From Sepioteuthis lessoniana (taxonomy: Eukaryota; Mollusca; Cephalopoda; Myopsida; Loliginidae): 64,000 nucleotides of DNA. The first letter of the stretch is position 1. Every line of letters starts with the position of its first letter. Below, one piece after another: positions 30,735-41,950 of the stretch. The position numbers and the translations under genes were made by a program. The notes under the pieces were generated by a model. The model ran no database searches and was not told where the DNA came from. It worked only from the letters and a program-made list of their open reading frames with translations. The DNA lies in assembly GCA_963585895.1 (NCBI GenBank), contig OY757904.1, positions 158,702,749-158,766,748 of the forward strand. The letters run 5' to 3'.

Positions 30735-33060
30735 AAGAAAATTCTACCAACAAGTAGAGGGAGATGGCACGAAGACATACCAACCACCAAATGCAAGGGA
30801 AGGTAAACAATTTTGGAGTAAAATATGGCAAACAAGAAAACATTAACAAAGCTAATCATATAAGCAAAATGGGAAAAGAGTTAGAAGGACTCAAAGTAGG
30901 ACTGACAGCGGAAATATACATAGATTCACTCAGAACAACACTAAGAAATATCAAATTAGAAAACGCCAGGCCATGATGGCATACATGGATTCTGGTTCAA
31001 GAAATTCACTACCATTCATGACAGACTAGCACTCGAAATGAACATGTGTCGACAAGAAGCAAGTACACGAATGGATGACCAAAGGAAAGACTACACTGAT
31101 CCAAAAAGACCTCTCAAAGGAACCACCCCAAACAACTACGGACCCATAACGTGCCTACTATAATGTGGAAAATACTAACTGCACAAATAAGAGAAGGCAT
31201 TTACGACTCACTAATTAGCCGTGGGTTGTTCTTGGATGATCAGAAAGGATGCTTCAAAGGATCCAGAGGCACAGGAGACCTGCTCTACATTAATCAGCAC
31301 ATCCTAAACGAGAGCAAGACGAGACGGAAAAATCTAGCTATGGCCTGGATTGATTACAAAAAGGTATATGACATGGTCCCGCAAAGCTGCATAATAAACT
31401 GCCTCAAAATGTACAAAATATCAGATGAAGTCATAAACTATTGAGAAAACTATGAAAACCTTGAGAGTGTGATTGACAACAAGCTGAAGCAAAGTGTCCT
31501 AGGTGATGCACTATCACCATTATTATTAGTTATAGCGATAATGCTACTCAACCACATATTCAGTGGATGCACAGGCGGATATAAACTTAGTAAATTGCAA
31601 GAAAAGATCAATCGCTAAATGTACATGGACGACATCAAACTGTTTACAAGAAATGAAAAAGAATTGGAAATTCTAATACACGCAGTGAGAATATACAGTC
31701 AGGACATAGGGATGGAATTTAGCATAGAAAAATGCGCCATGCTAATAAGAAAAAACGAGAAACGATACATGACCGAAGGAATGGAACTACCAAAACAGGA
31801 AAAAATTAGAACGCTCGGAGAAAAGGAAACCTACAAATACTTGGGAATATTAGAAGTTGACACAATCAAACAAGTGGAGATGAAAGAAAAATTAAGAAAG
31901 CGTATCTCAGGAGAAAACTGCTCGAGACAAAAATATATAGCAGGACCTTATCAAAGGGATAAGTACCCGGGAAGTCTCCCTCGTCAGATATTCGGGACCA
32001 TTCTTAAAGTGGACCAGAGAAGAATTTAAACAAATGAACTAGGGAACAAGAAAACTAATTACCATGCATAAAGCATTACATCGTAGAGATGACGTTGACC
32101 GACGATACGTAAAAAAAAAGGAGGAAGAGGACTTACCAACATTGAATACAAGCGTTGACGCATCGATACAACGACTCGAATACAATATAGAAAAGTGCGG
32201 AGGAAGACTGATTACAGCAATCAGAAACAATACTGACAACACGTGGACCAGCAGAACAACAATGACCAGAAAAAAAAATCGGAAGAAAAACAACTCTATG
32301 GATGTTTTAAGCGACTGACAAGTGACATCTCACACGAGAAAACGTGGATGTCACAAAGAAAGGGAAACTTTAAGGCAGAAACCGAATCTCTTCTAATAGC
32401 AGCACAAAACAACGTCATAAGGACCTATCATATCAAAGAAAGAATAGATAAGACGCAACAAAATAGCAGATGTAGGTTATGGGGAGATAGATACGAAACA
32501 GTCAATCACATAATAAGCGAATGCAGCAAATTAGCACAGAAAAGTATAAGACTAGACGCGACCGGATGAGTAAGGTGATCCACTGGGAATTGTGCAAAAA
32601 ATTTGAATTTGACCATACGAATAAATGTTATATGCACTACACCGCATCTGTCCTGGAAAATGAGACGCACAAACTCTAATGGGATTTTGAAATAAAAACG
32701 GATCACCTAATCTGGGTCAAACAACCAGACCTTATGATAATCAAAAAAAAAAAAAAAGGAAAAAAAAACTTACAGAATTATGGACTTTGCTGTCCCCACT
32801 GATCAGAATAAAATTGAAAGAAAATGGAAAGAAGGATATATACCCGGACCTTCGTAGGGAATTAAAAAAAAACTGTGGAACATGAAAGTGATGGTTATAC
32901 CAATTGTAATTGATGATCTTGATACAGTCACCAAAAGATTGATACAGGGACTGGAGGACTTGAAAATAAAAGGACGAGTGGACACCATCCCAACTACTAC
33001 ATTATTGAAATCAGCCAGAATACTGAGAAGGGTCCTGGAGACTTGAGGAAACTTGCTGCC
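30735..33060 (+). pseudogene. REL LINE polyprotein, broken
   Basis: RT motifs in order: G-H-D-G-I-H-G-F-W-F-K-style start (degenerate, near 30970), LIQKDLSKGTTPNNYGPITC, QKGCFKGSRGTGDLLYINQH at 31238, MAWIDYKKVYDMVPQS (31340, first catalytic Asp), L-G-D-A-L-S-P-L-L, and MYMDDIKLFTRNEKELE (31619, YMDD box). Then IEKCAML, ETYKYLGILE, the knuckle C-R-L-W-G-D-R-Y-E-T-V-N-H-I-I-S-E-C at about 32470 (second Cys replaced by Trp), and the endonuclease with P-D-L-M-I-I near 32728. Several frameshifts and stops break it. Confidence 0.85.
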
Positions 33061-33115
33061 ATTTAAACTTCAGTGAAAGACCATCAGCTAACATTGATGT
33101 GAAAAATTTTCAAGG

Positions 33116-33121
33116 AGTAAA

Positions 33122-33167
<46 letters not shown>
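33116..33167. repeat. (AAT)n LINE tail microsatellite
   Basis: About 16 AAT units directly at the 3' terminus of the REL LINE. Confidence 0.96.
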
Positions 33168-34149
33168 TCAAATGGGAAGGAATAAGTAAAATCTAGAAAA
33201 AAGGAGAACAATTAAGACAGTGTCTGAACCTAATCTACGTTTTTTATTATTGAGATAAAAAACATGAACAACAAATGTTGAAAGACACAGGAGGAAGAAT
33301 GAGAAGATACAGGCAAAAGTTGAGGGAAGAGGCATATGATAATGGGTAATCTTGGTTGTTCTTGGAATATTTATCGAACCTGCTAATCTACTAATTATTG
33401 TTTTTGATAAATCTACTTGCTACCAGCAACATTTACACCCACTGAATATTAAATTGTTGTGATTATACAAACGTATTTAATGCTGTTATCAAATAGTGTA
33501 GACCTCGATTTATAAGTATTTTGTGGATAACAGATCATGTCAACATGTTTTGGATGAAAGTGAAAGTGAAAGTGAAAAAATTGACAACAGGATAAAAGTG
33601 CAGTCTGGATTTGAAGGTCGGCTGAACAAAACAAAACAAAACAAAAACAAAACGAAAAAACTGTCATGGCGGAAAGAAAGGTGCCAGTGAGAAAATAGAA
33701 TAAACTAGAAGAAGTAAAAAAGCAGACGACAAAATGGTTTTAGGAATGTTTTATCAGAAGACGAATTTTTTTGCTGATAAAATATATTTTAAACTCATGA
33801 ATTGTATTTGAGGCGTGTGTACATTACTCAAATGGACATCATAAACCGATACACATATCTGCTTGCTTCATACATTGACACATTTGTCTGAATAATAAAA
33901 AAAAGTATAAGTTTTTATAACAAATATTGCATAAACTAACGAATGGACATATACACGATCTTTTAAAACAGTTAAAGCAAATAAAATGATCTAACCAGAA
34001 TAAAATCAATTAGTTGAAGATTATATTCATTATTTGTGGTGGTATGAAACCACCTTACATAATAACTATAGTAATTGTATACTTTTCTACTAATTTTCGG
34101 ACCCAACACAAAGTAAAAAAACCCAAAAACAAAGAGTTCATATATCGAT
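33168..34149. other. Unassigned, with short simple repeats
   Basis: Four GTGAAA units at about 33555-33579 and an (AAAAC)n run at about 33627-33655. No gene or dispersed repeat otherwise. Confidence 0.5.
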
Positions 34150-34575
34150 TTTAATACTCAGAAGAATGTCTTTTATCAGGGTTTGAACACTGATAAATAG
34201 CACTGGTTTTAAATGTGCTGCCCTCTCAGTCATGTGACAGGTTAGGGTTATTAACTAAAGTTACCAAATTTTAGTTATCCATTGAGGATCGAACACAGCA
34301 GAGTGATAATGGCTTGCAAGACTTATTTGCTAAGCATAGCCACAAAGAGAGATTCTCTTATTATATTAAGTTAAGCTTAAATTGACACAAAGTCATCTGT
34401 TTTGGGTCACCTATTTACTACAGTTGCAATGGACGCCTAGACTAACTTGCTAACCACTGTATCAAAGCGAGGCGCTTATTGTGATATTTATTAAGCTTAG
34501 CACAGCAAAACGTGAGGATAGAATTCACCATGAGTTATAGTCTTCGGGATTAGCTTGCCAATTATTGCACACATT
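34150..34575 (-). mobile_element. Cluster of decayed tRNA-like SINE fragments
   Basis: Minus-strand tRNA-like heads occur near 34350-34275 (GGCTATGCTTAGCAAATAAG with the B box TGTTCGATCCTCAATGG), 34475-34420 (GATACAGTGGTTAGCAAGTT) and 34570-34505 (AATTGGCAAGCTAATCCCGA). They resemble SINE-D but their bodies are short and overlapping. Confidence 0.55.
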
Positions 34576-34980
34576 TTTTTGTTGTTGCTATTTTCCATTG
34601 TTTATTTAAGCATTTAAACACGAATGGAACAAACGAGATTAATGTCGTCATCCAATGAAAAGATGACATTAATTCAATTTCGCTAGTTTTGTTTTACGGT
34701 TTTTATCATTTGTTTTCCTTTCGAGAGAGAAAATATGTTTATTTAAATGTGCTCATCAGTTCGTAATGTTTAGCACGTGAAATTAAAGCTTTTTCTAAAT
34801 TTTTGAGATAACGAACTTATAGATATGTTAGTGTTGTTATCATAGTCACAACGTTTCAGTTGTATCGTCAGACCTTCTTTAGGGGTCTGTCGTTAACCGA
34901 ACACTTTATTCGGAGGTTGATTGCTCTAATACAGCCATCCATGGTATTTTTCCTAGTTAATTTGAAATAGTGTCCTTGTT

Positions 34981-35275
34981 TGGTGTTACTAGATTAAACC
35001 CTACTTATATAAATCGTTAAATTTCTGGACCCGATATTTTTTCCTATTTTCACTGTTTATTCTAAAAATGCCTCAGTGTTTAAGTTGGCCAAATAATTTA
35101 ATAAAAGTGAATTCATTTATATTAGACTGATGTTAGTAAGTTAATCTTGCTGACCATTATTTCCATATTGAATTTGATCCTTACTCAGAGTTCCAAATTT
35201 GTTACCTTGTGTCGTACTATGTTAAACTTAGCAAATAACATTACTGACTCGGCATAGTGAAATAAATGCTAATCT
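34981..35275 (+). repeat. Direct duplication, left copy (contains SINE-D-like part)
   Basis: GTGTTACTAGATTAAACCCT at 34983 and a SINE-D-like part (GTTAGTAAGTTAATCTTGCT ... CCTTGTGTCGTACTATGTTA AACTTAGCAAATAACATTA) recur in the same order at 36086-36395. Confidence 0.75.
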
Positions 35276-35866
35276 TTCACTTAAAATGAGATTGAACTTA
35301 CGCCCACCAACGTACTATCCACCTGCCTATTGTTCCGTAAAACAATTCAATGGGGTTAACTTTGAGTCTTAAGTCATTTTGTCTGCCTCTTCAATTGAGT
35401 AGATATATTCTTATACAATACATAGCGGATGGTATTTCCGAGTCTCACGACTTAATATCATTAAATCTTAAAGAAAGAAAGAAAAATAATGAAAGTAGAA
35501 AATCAATCAACAAATTCATTTAAAATGTTTTGAGGAAATTGGAAAAATCTATCCACTAGGGTGAAACTAGAAACGAAACTGATTTGCTTTTTAGCTCATT
35601 CCAGGTATTCGGCATTGACCCAAACCCAAGATTTCTTAGTGTAACAGAAAGGGGCAAACCCGACGATGTCTCCTTATAACTAGATATTTGCAAAACTTAA
35701 ATTTTTTTAAAAAAACTTCCAAAACTTTTCAAGTTTTTAGCAAGGGGTACCATTTACCAAGGGAAACCATTTGTAATGAATATAATGCTAAACTGAACGT
35801 TTACTCCGTGGCTGTTCGGATTACTGACTATTTATTTATTATTTATGTTTGTTTAACCATTCATAA
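35276..35866. other. Unassigned sequence
   Basis: No repeat family or coding signal recognised. Confidence 0.45.
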
Positions 35867-35922
35867 CTTTCTGGCTAAGAAATTTTCAAGATATTTATCT
35901 TGAAAATTTCGAAGCCAGAAAG
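35867..35922. repeat. Near-perfect 27-bp hairpin, 2-base spacer
   Basis: Left arm CTTTCTGGCTAAGAAATTTT CAAGATA, right arm its complement with two mismatches, separated by TT. Adjacent to no gene. Could fold as a stable stem in RNA or a cruciform in DNA. Confidence 0.88.
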
Positions 35923-36085
35923 AATGTTACGACTCTTTTCCCAGTGACATTTTTTTCTGTTCACCAGAAAATCAAAACTTGGAAGAATATGCTGTGTATA
36001 CATTTGTATTATGTAGAACAGCCACCATAAGCGATAACCTCTTGTCGACGTTTATTAACTAATAAATCTCCCTCTAAACATAGTT

Positions 36086-36395
36086 TAGTGTTACTAGATT
36101 AAAATCCTGCTTCTTGGATGGATTTTCAACTTATATCAATTGTTCAATAATTTCGTGACAAGATGATTCCCCACCACCTGCAAAATTTTTCACTTATTTC
36201 AAAATTGTGTTTCAGTATTTAAGTTAGTCAAATAACTGGATACAAGTTAATTAATTGACATCAAACTGTGGTTAGTAAGTTATTCCTGTAGCCCATTATT
36301 TTTATTGTGAGTTTGATTCTCAGAGAGTGCTCCAACTTTCTGCCCTGTGTCGTACTAAGTTAAGCTTAGCAAATAACATTAACGACGCCTCGAAA
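36086..36395 (+). repeat. Direct duplication, right copy
   Basis: GTGTTACTAGATTAAAATCC, then GTTAGTAAGTTATTCCTGTA ... GCCCTGTGTCGTACTAAGTT AAGCTTAGCAAATAACATTA. Matches 34981-35275 with gaps. Confidence 0.75.
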
Positions 36396-36471
36396 CCCTG
36401 CTAGTGAGTTTTATCATCAACGGGTGCCTACACATATGGGCGTTTAAAAAAAAAATTAACAACAGGGTAGT

Positions 36472-36705
36472 GGGAATTCTCTTTGCGCAGTGGCTAACAT
36501 GCTCGACTGTCACATCGTAGTAAGTTCGAACTTCAGACACGCAATTAGGTTCCTTTTCGAATACCTTCGGGAAAGGTATGACTCTCCTTATCCCTAGCCC
36601 CAGCTATGGGTTAAATAGTACCACCCCTATTCTTCTATAAGGATGGCATTGGCATTAAATAACCAAAGAAGTCTGATATGCCTTTAAACAAAGAAACCAA
36701 AGCAA
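36472..36705 (+). mobile_element. SINE-A copy 3
   Basis: TTTGCGCAGTGGCTAACATG (A box), TAAGTTCGAACTTCAGACAC (B box), central CGGGAAAGGTATGACTCTCC ... CAGCTATGGGTTAAATAGTA, tail GGCATTAAATAACCAAAGAA ... AAACAAAGAAACCAAA. Confidence 0.88.
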
Positions 36706-36779
36706 AACCGTAATAATTTATTTATAGTGGACTGAAAATTCTATTAAATTTCAAAAACTGATACCAATATTAATCCTGC

Positions 36780-36990
36780 TTGCATGTTTGTGTGTGCGTG
36801 TGTATATTTGTATATCTGTACCTGTGTGTACGTACATTTTGTGTGTGTATGTGTGTTCGAGCGTATATGAATGTGCACTTTTGGCTTTATGCGTGCTTAC
36901 TCATGAGCATATCTTTGTGTTTGTATGTCTGTGTGTGTTTGTGAACGTGTCTGTGTGCGTATGAGTACATATTTGTGCGTATGCATCTGT
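36780..36990. repeat. Cryptically simple TG-rich region
   Basis: Interrupted TGTG/TATG sequence over about 200 bases. The Cys/Val-rich plus-strand frame is an artefact. Confidence 0.85.
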
Positions 36991-37244
36991 GTATTTGGGT
37001 TGACAGAGAGAAAAATGTTCAAAAAAAACATTTACAACTTCGAACGAGACTTGAGAGACAAAATTCACTTAACGTCATTGCCTCGACAGTCATGTCCTAG
37101 AATATCTGATACGCAAAATTTCAAATATTGGTTTAAAATATAAATAGGCCATAAAAGACAAAATATTTAATATGACATTTCACAAATGATATAATTGATG
37201 TAATTTATTATCATCTTTCTCACGTGATTGGTCAGTAATATGCT

Positions 37245-37249
37245 TCTGT

Positions 37250-37299
<50 letters not shown>

Positions 37300-37300
37300 C
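37245..37300. repeat. (AAT)n microsatellite
   Basis: About 17 ATA units ending in a few CAA units. No LINE 3' end is visible next to it, unlike the (AAT)n at 33.1 kb. Confidence 0.95.
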
Positions 37301-37640
37301 AACAATACATAATAGAAATTACACGGTCTTCTTTCTTGAATGTCTTTTTCATATCGAGTGCTTTTGTCTGTCTATATCTATATAGATAATTAAATTTCCC
37401 TTAACAATGATATTTTTAATAATAGTAATATATTGCAGGCATATTTCAACGCTGACTAATGGATATCATATTATCGATTTTAAAGTGGGTTTCTCAAATT
37501 TCCTTAGTATGAAAGTACGGAGGCAATAATATTGCTGCTATTAAAAATCACTGATAACAGTTAGCATTTAATGTGATACGAATCATGATGGATATACCCA
37601 CACACACGCGCGTGCGTGCACTCACGTCAGTTTTTGCATA
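37301..37640. other. Unassigned sequence
   Basis: No gene or dispersed repeat. Ends in an interrupted CA/CG run near 37600. Confidence 0.45.
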
Positions 37641-37648
37641 TATGCACT

Positions 37649-37725
<77 letters not shown>

Positions 37726-37819
37726 CTGATTGACTAATAGATAGACAGATGGATTCATACATACACACAGACAAACAGACAGACAAGCAGACTGATAAAT
37801 AAATCTGAACAGACTTAGA

Positions 37820-37865
<46 letters not shown>

Positions 37866-37910
37866 ACTCACATATGAACACGCACACACACACACACACA
37901 CACGCGCACA
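37641..37910. repeat. (TA)n and (CA)n tracts with tetranucleotide flanks
   Basis: (TA)n at about 37651-37723 (over 35 units) and 37822-37862, (CA)n at 37880-37904. Between them lie ATAGATAGACAGATGG and (ACAG)n-like sequence. Confidence 0.95.
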
Positions 37911-37914
37911 CGTG

Positions 37915-38130
37915 GTGTGTGGTAGTTACCGTCATTAGAAACGGATACGGCGATACGTGTTCAAATCCTGGATGAAACTGGATTTCACTAATACCCTTAG
38001 GAAAGATATGAATTCAATTATTTTCCATCCAGCTATGGGTAATTAGTAGGGCAGACCGTGCACTTTAACCTTGTTACAGCAACCGGTTTTGGAGAAGGTA
38101 AACTCTATTAAACTCCGCTAAAATACATAT
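37915..38130 (+). mobile_element. SINE-C copy
   Basis: Head TGTGGTAGTTACCGTCATTA and B box GTGTTCAAATCCTGGATGAA. Central block ACCCTTAGGAAAGATATGAA ... CCAGCTATGGGTAATTAGTA, then GGGCAGACCGTGCACTTTAA and GGAGAAGGTAAACTCTATTA. Confidence 0.82.
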
Positions 38131-38159
38131 AATTTTCAAGACAATCAGAAAGACATAAA

Positions 38160-38223
38160 CTGACAAACAGACAGAGAGAGAGACCTACACAAACTTAGAC
38201 GTGAAGAGATAGATTTGCATCGA

Positions 38224-38276
<53 letters not shown>

Positions 38277-38326
38277 AGACAAAGCAGATGACAGACAGAG
38301 ATAGGTAGACAAATATATACAAAAAC

Positions 38327-38403
<77 letters not shown>

Positions 38404-38508
38404 AATGTATCTATATTTGTGTAGGTTTTTATGCGTAAACTCACAAATGACGTATGAACCTAGATGGTCATGAATAGACTACTATACATACATACATACA
38501 TACTCCTA

Positions 38509-38565
<57 letters not shown>

Positions 38566-38640
38566 CACCAGAGATAGACTGATACATGCATGCATGCATA
38601 CATACATAGACTCTTGCATGTGTGTGTGTCTTTGTATGTA
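38160..38640. repeat. Microsatellite cluster, with a block duplicated at 40.86 kb
   Basis: (TA)n at about 38226-38273, (CA)n at 38329-38379, (TA)n at 38379-38402 and (TA)n at 38510-38561. The block 38436-38625 (ATGAACCTAGATGGTCATGA, ACATACTCCTAAACA, GATACATGCATGCATGC) recurs at 40858-41075. Confidence 0.93.
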
Positions 38641-38699
38641 TGTGTGTGTGTGTGTATGTTTGTATTTGCAGAAACTCTTGATATATTCTAAATGGACTT

Positions 38700-39500
38700 A
38701 ATGCCATACTTATTATTATTAACCCCAAATATCAAAAATCAACTGCTGGATGTTTAATGTTACAGCCAGCAAAATTAAATCAAGAAACATCAATATTCTG
38801 TGAATTTATGAAATCCAAAAACAATAATTTGTGATCGATTTTTAGAAATCATGTCACTAGATCAAACAGATTTTATGAGATTTAAGAAACTGCAAAATAT
38901 TGAAGACTTCTAAGAAGAACAGTTTCTTTATTTTTTCTTCCAAATTAATGTCGAGCAATTTTTCTAATGATATGTTTGCGAACGATTTATCGGTTCGATA
39001 AAACGAAATAATACGGTAGAAATTATACAAAAATAACTAAAACCTATTTAGTGACAGAAGATTTTTTTTATTATTCTTATTTACTGTATTCGTCTTTCAG
39101 TCTGATAATCTACAATTATTGTCAAACGCCGTAAATTGTTCGTAGACTTTTTCAGACATTGGTAATTTGTCTCTGTACTCATTCACATTTTTCTAATCTA
39201 GAACAGAAATTAATGGCTTCTCTTTTGAGATCCATTAAATTTGACCAATCCATAAAAAGATAAATCATAAAAAAAAATCTAAGATTAAGACAGATATTTT
39301 TTCCAGTCAGTTGGAGAAAGAATTATCTGTAAACAAAAGACAAAGTTTTGGCGACATTTATTAAGCTTAAAACCAAATCTTATGGCCATTCCTTTGGTCT
39401 TAAGTTAATCAAATCCCAACCAGTTCGTTTCTAAATTGTTTTTGATTTTGTCTAACAGTTTTTGACTTTCCATCAGCAGTGGGTGGGGGTGTGCATAAGT
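38700..39500. other. Unassigned sequence
   Basis: AT-rich, no repeat or gene recognised. Confidence 0.45.
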
Positions 39501-39900
39501 AAAGGAATTCTATTTAGTGCAGTGTCAGCGAACGCTGAGTGCTGTCGCTGCTGCCGCCGCCGCCGCCGCCGCCGTCGCTGCCGCCGCTACCACCGCCGCC
39601 GCCGCTCGGCTCCTCCCCCGTCGCCTCTTTTTTTCCGAAGAACGGTGTGCTGTAGAACAGCCCTCCTCCTCCCATCCTCCGCCCTTTCCTCCTCCACCTA
39701 CTTCTTTCTGACCCCTTCTCTGCCAATTGTTCTTTCCTTTCTTTCAATGCCAGTTTTGTAGTGTAGTTCTTTTTTCTTCTATTCGGCATTAATATGGACT
39801 TAACACCAATGATAAAAGCACTTACGTTGACGTATTGCACGTTGCTATGGTTTCATAATGGAGGAAGGAACATAGTTATAATGTTGGTGTGTTGTCGCAC
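39500..39900 (+). promoter_or_regulatory. CCG-rich island, possible promoter/5' UTR
   Basis: (GCC)n at about 39548-39605 within a CpG-rich segment, followed by a pyrimidine-rich stretch (39660-39780). There is a TGACGTA element at about 39828 and GTTGCTATGGTTTC at 39841, which resembles an RFX X-box. No other part of the window has this composition except 6.4-6.8 kb. Poly-Ala and poly-Arg frames exist but look compositional. No TATA or splice donor could be tied to it, so a promoter is only a suggestion. Confidence 0.25.
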
Positions 39901-39916
39901 TTCTTCAAGTCGGTGT

Positions 39917-39970
39917 GAAGAAGAAGAAGAAGAAGAAGAAGAAGAAGAAGAAGAAGAAGAAGAAGAAGAA
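39917..39970. repeat. (GAA)n microsatellite
   Basis: About 17 GAA units. Confidence 0.96.
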
Positions 39971-40019
39971 ATACAAAATTGTATTAATGTTGTGATAAAA
40001 AAAAACTTCTGTTAAAATT

Positions 40020-40857
40020 CGCTTTTGGTATATTTATCATGGCATTATCTAAGCAGTTGCATCTTTCCCTTTTTCTTCTTTCTTTTTTAAAGTTAGTTGC
40101 CTTTGTATAAGCTGACTACCAACAGAGACGACGGTTCTAATAAAGCAACAACCTAACATCTACAGTAGTAAACGCAATAGCAGCAAAAAGCAGGTACATC
40201 TCTTAAGACAGCAGTTGTAATTAGCATAAGCTTACAGAGTGGCAGTGGCGTTCAGTAAATAAGCACGTCATTTTTATATACTATGTATTTAGTCCGATAA
40301 CAACACTTCCTTTTCTAACTACAAAAAAAAGAAAAAAAAAAAGAAAGAAAGACGGAAAGAGAAAAGAAAAGAAAAGGTGACGCCGTTTACAAGAGACGCT
40401 GCGATTGTTTTTGGCGCTGGTTGTTTCATTCTTTGATCAATGACATTGTTCTGTCTGTTTGATTTCGCCTGATGTTCCATTTCCGGCTGAAAGTATTACG
40501 GCGTTTCAAATATATGCAAAAAAAAAAAAAAAAAAAAAAGAAAAAGAAAGACAAGAAAAGAAAAGAAAAGAAAAAAAAAAGGAAAAACAGGAAAATAAAA
40601 CCAAATGACAGACCCAAATGCATACACTGTCGTTGCGTGTATCTGCTTGCAGCAAATGCACACTGGTTGGTGTTTATGCTAATGCATCCCATGCTTTTCA
40701 ACTGGGTGGGTTTCTCCGTGAAGGAGGTAACAATGAGAAAGTAAAATAGACCAAATGACATCAACATGAATATTAAATACACAAACGTCAGCAAGAACAT
40801 TCTGAGTTCAAAACATTAGCATACGTGTGTGTATGTGTGTGTATGTGTGTGTGCGTA
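40020..40857. other. Unassigned, A/G-rich tracts
   Basis: Poly-A/AAAG-rich runs at 40322-40375 and 40517-40585. The Lys-rich and Phe-rich frames come from these. No gene supported. Confidence 0.5.
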
Positions 40858-40931
40858 AAGTCACAGATGAGTTATGAACCTAGATAGTCATGAATAGATT
40901 ACGATGCATACGTACATACATACATACTCCT

Positions 40932-41030
<99 letters not shown>

Positions 41031-41075
41031 AAGAAATAGATTGATACATGCATTCAAGCATACATACACACATTC
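40858..41075. repeat. (CA)n(TA)n inside a block duplicated from 38.4 kb
   Basis: (CA)n at 40934-40980 and (TA)n at 40980-41026, flanked by ATGAACCTAGATAGTCATGA on the left and GATACATGCATTCAAGC on the right, as at 38436-38625. The microsatellite content differs between copies. Confidence 0.9.
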
Positions 41076-41691
41076 TTGCAAAACAATTTTTGTCGTATCA
41101 CTTTCTTATTAAGTGAGCTTTAAATTCCGTACAAAGCTAAATGTTGAGGTATCGATCACAGCAGAGAATATAACGTAAGCTCAATCATCCACCCTGGTAG
41201 AACTTGTTTATCTTTAAAATCAACTGTGAAAATCATAACTTTTACTTTGGCTCGAATATTGACTTTTCACACAGCAAAGTCAATACAAAATTATCTAAGT
41301 TATGAAGCAAATCATTAAATAAGAATAAATAATAAAGTAATAAATATATTTTCAAAAATCAATTTATTGCTTAACGACAATTTAAAAAAAGAATTGCCAC
41401 TTTTAAAATAGTTCCTCACCTCCGCTGTTGATCCTAATATTTTTTTTTTCAGTTTTGAAATAGTTTCTGGAAATCTGTTAAAGGAATGATGCACCGGTCA
41501 CATTGCAGATATTCTTCTATCTTTTATCGTCTAAGTCATATAATTCTGGATGTACTTACCCATATCACACACGGATTGCAAAATGGTTGTTATTAAAGAT
41601 TAACTGCGTATAGTCGATTTTATTAAAGTTTGGAAAAGTCATTCGTACTCAGAGTATGTGTTGAAACTCTTTGTGGTAGAGAAAATATTGG
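41076..41691. other. Unassigned sequence
   Basis: No feature supported. Confidence 0.45.
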
Positions 41692-41930
41692 GGGTTCTCC
41701 ATCTGGTGTAGTGGCTAACGTGCTGGATATTGTAGTAAACGAGTTCAAACTCCAGTCGCGCTATTACATTCACTTTTGCACTAATGCCCTTTGGCAAAAG
41801 TATGAAACTCTCTAATACCTCCAGCTATGGGTGAAAGAGTACCACTACGGTTCTTCTATAAAGATAGCTTAGGCATTAAATAATCCATGAATGTTGATAT
41901 GTCATTAAAACAAAGAAACCGAAATCAGAA
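41692..41930 (+). mobile_element. SINE-A copy 4
   Basis: CATCTGGTGTAGTGGCTAAC (A box), GAGTTCAAACTCCAGTCGCG (B box), central block to CCAGCTATGGGTGAAAGAGT, tail GGCATTAAATAATCCATGAA ... AAACAAAGAAACC. Confidence 0.9.
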
Positions 41931-41950
41931 AAGATATTTAGTCGAGTACT

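Larger units (their letters stand above)
30563..33167 (+). mobile_element. REL-type LINE, longest copy (R2/R4/NeSL-like)
   Basis: A continuous 2.6-kb non-LTR element reading left to right. The order is an N-terminal region (R-K-F-Y-Q-Q-V-E-G-D-G near 30735), RT, a CCHC-like knuckle, a restriction-like endonuclease and the 3' end GATGTGAAAAATTTTCAAGG with an (AAT)n tail at 33116-33167. An endonuclease placed after the RT, with a preceding knuckle, separates this lineage from APE-endonuclease LINEs such as the one at 16.7 kb. The 5' end appears truncated near 30563. Many fragments at 23.3-27.5 and 55.1-57.4 kb belong to the same group. Confidence 0.88.

Noticed and set aside
30565-30849. 94-codon hydrophobic minus-strand frame as a membrane protein
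   Set aside because: Antisense of the Lys-rich N-terminal region of the LINE; Phe/Leu content mirrors AAA/AAG codons.
37627-38728. Long Tyr/Ile and Cys/Val frames
   Set aside because: Translations of (TA)n and (CA)n microsatellites.
39462-39840. Poly-Ala and Gly/Arg-rich frames on both strands
   Set aside because: Translations of (GCC)n; no supporting splice sites or homology, so only a possible regulatory island is noted.
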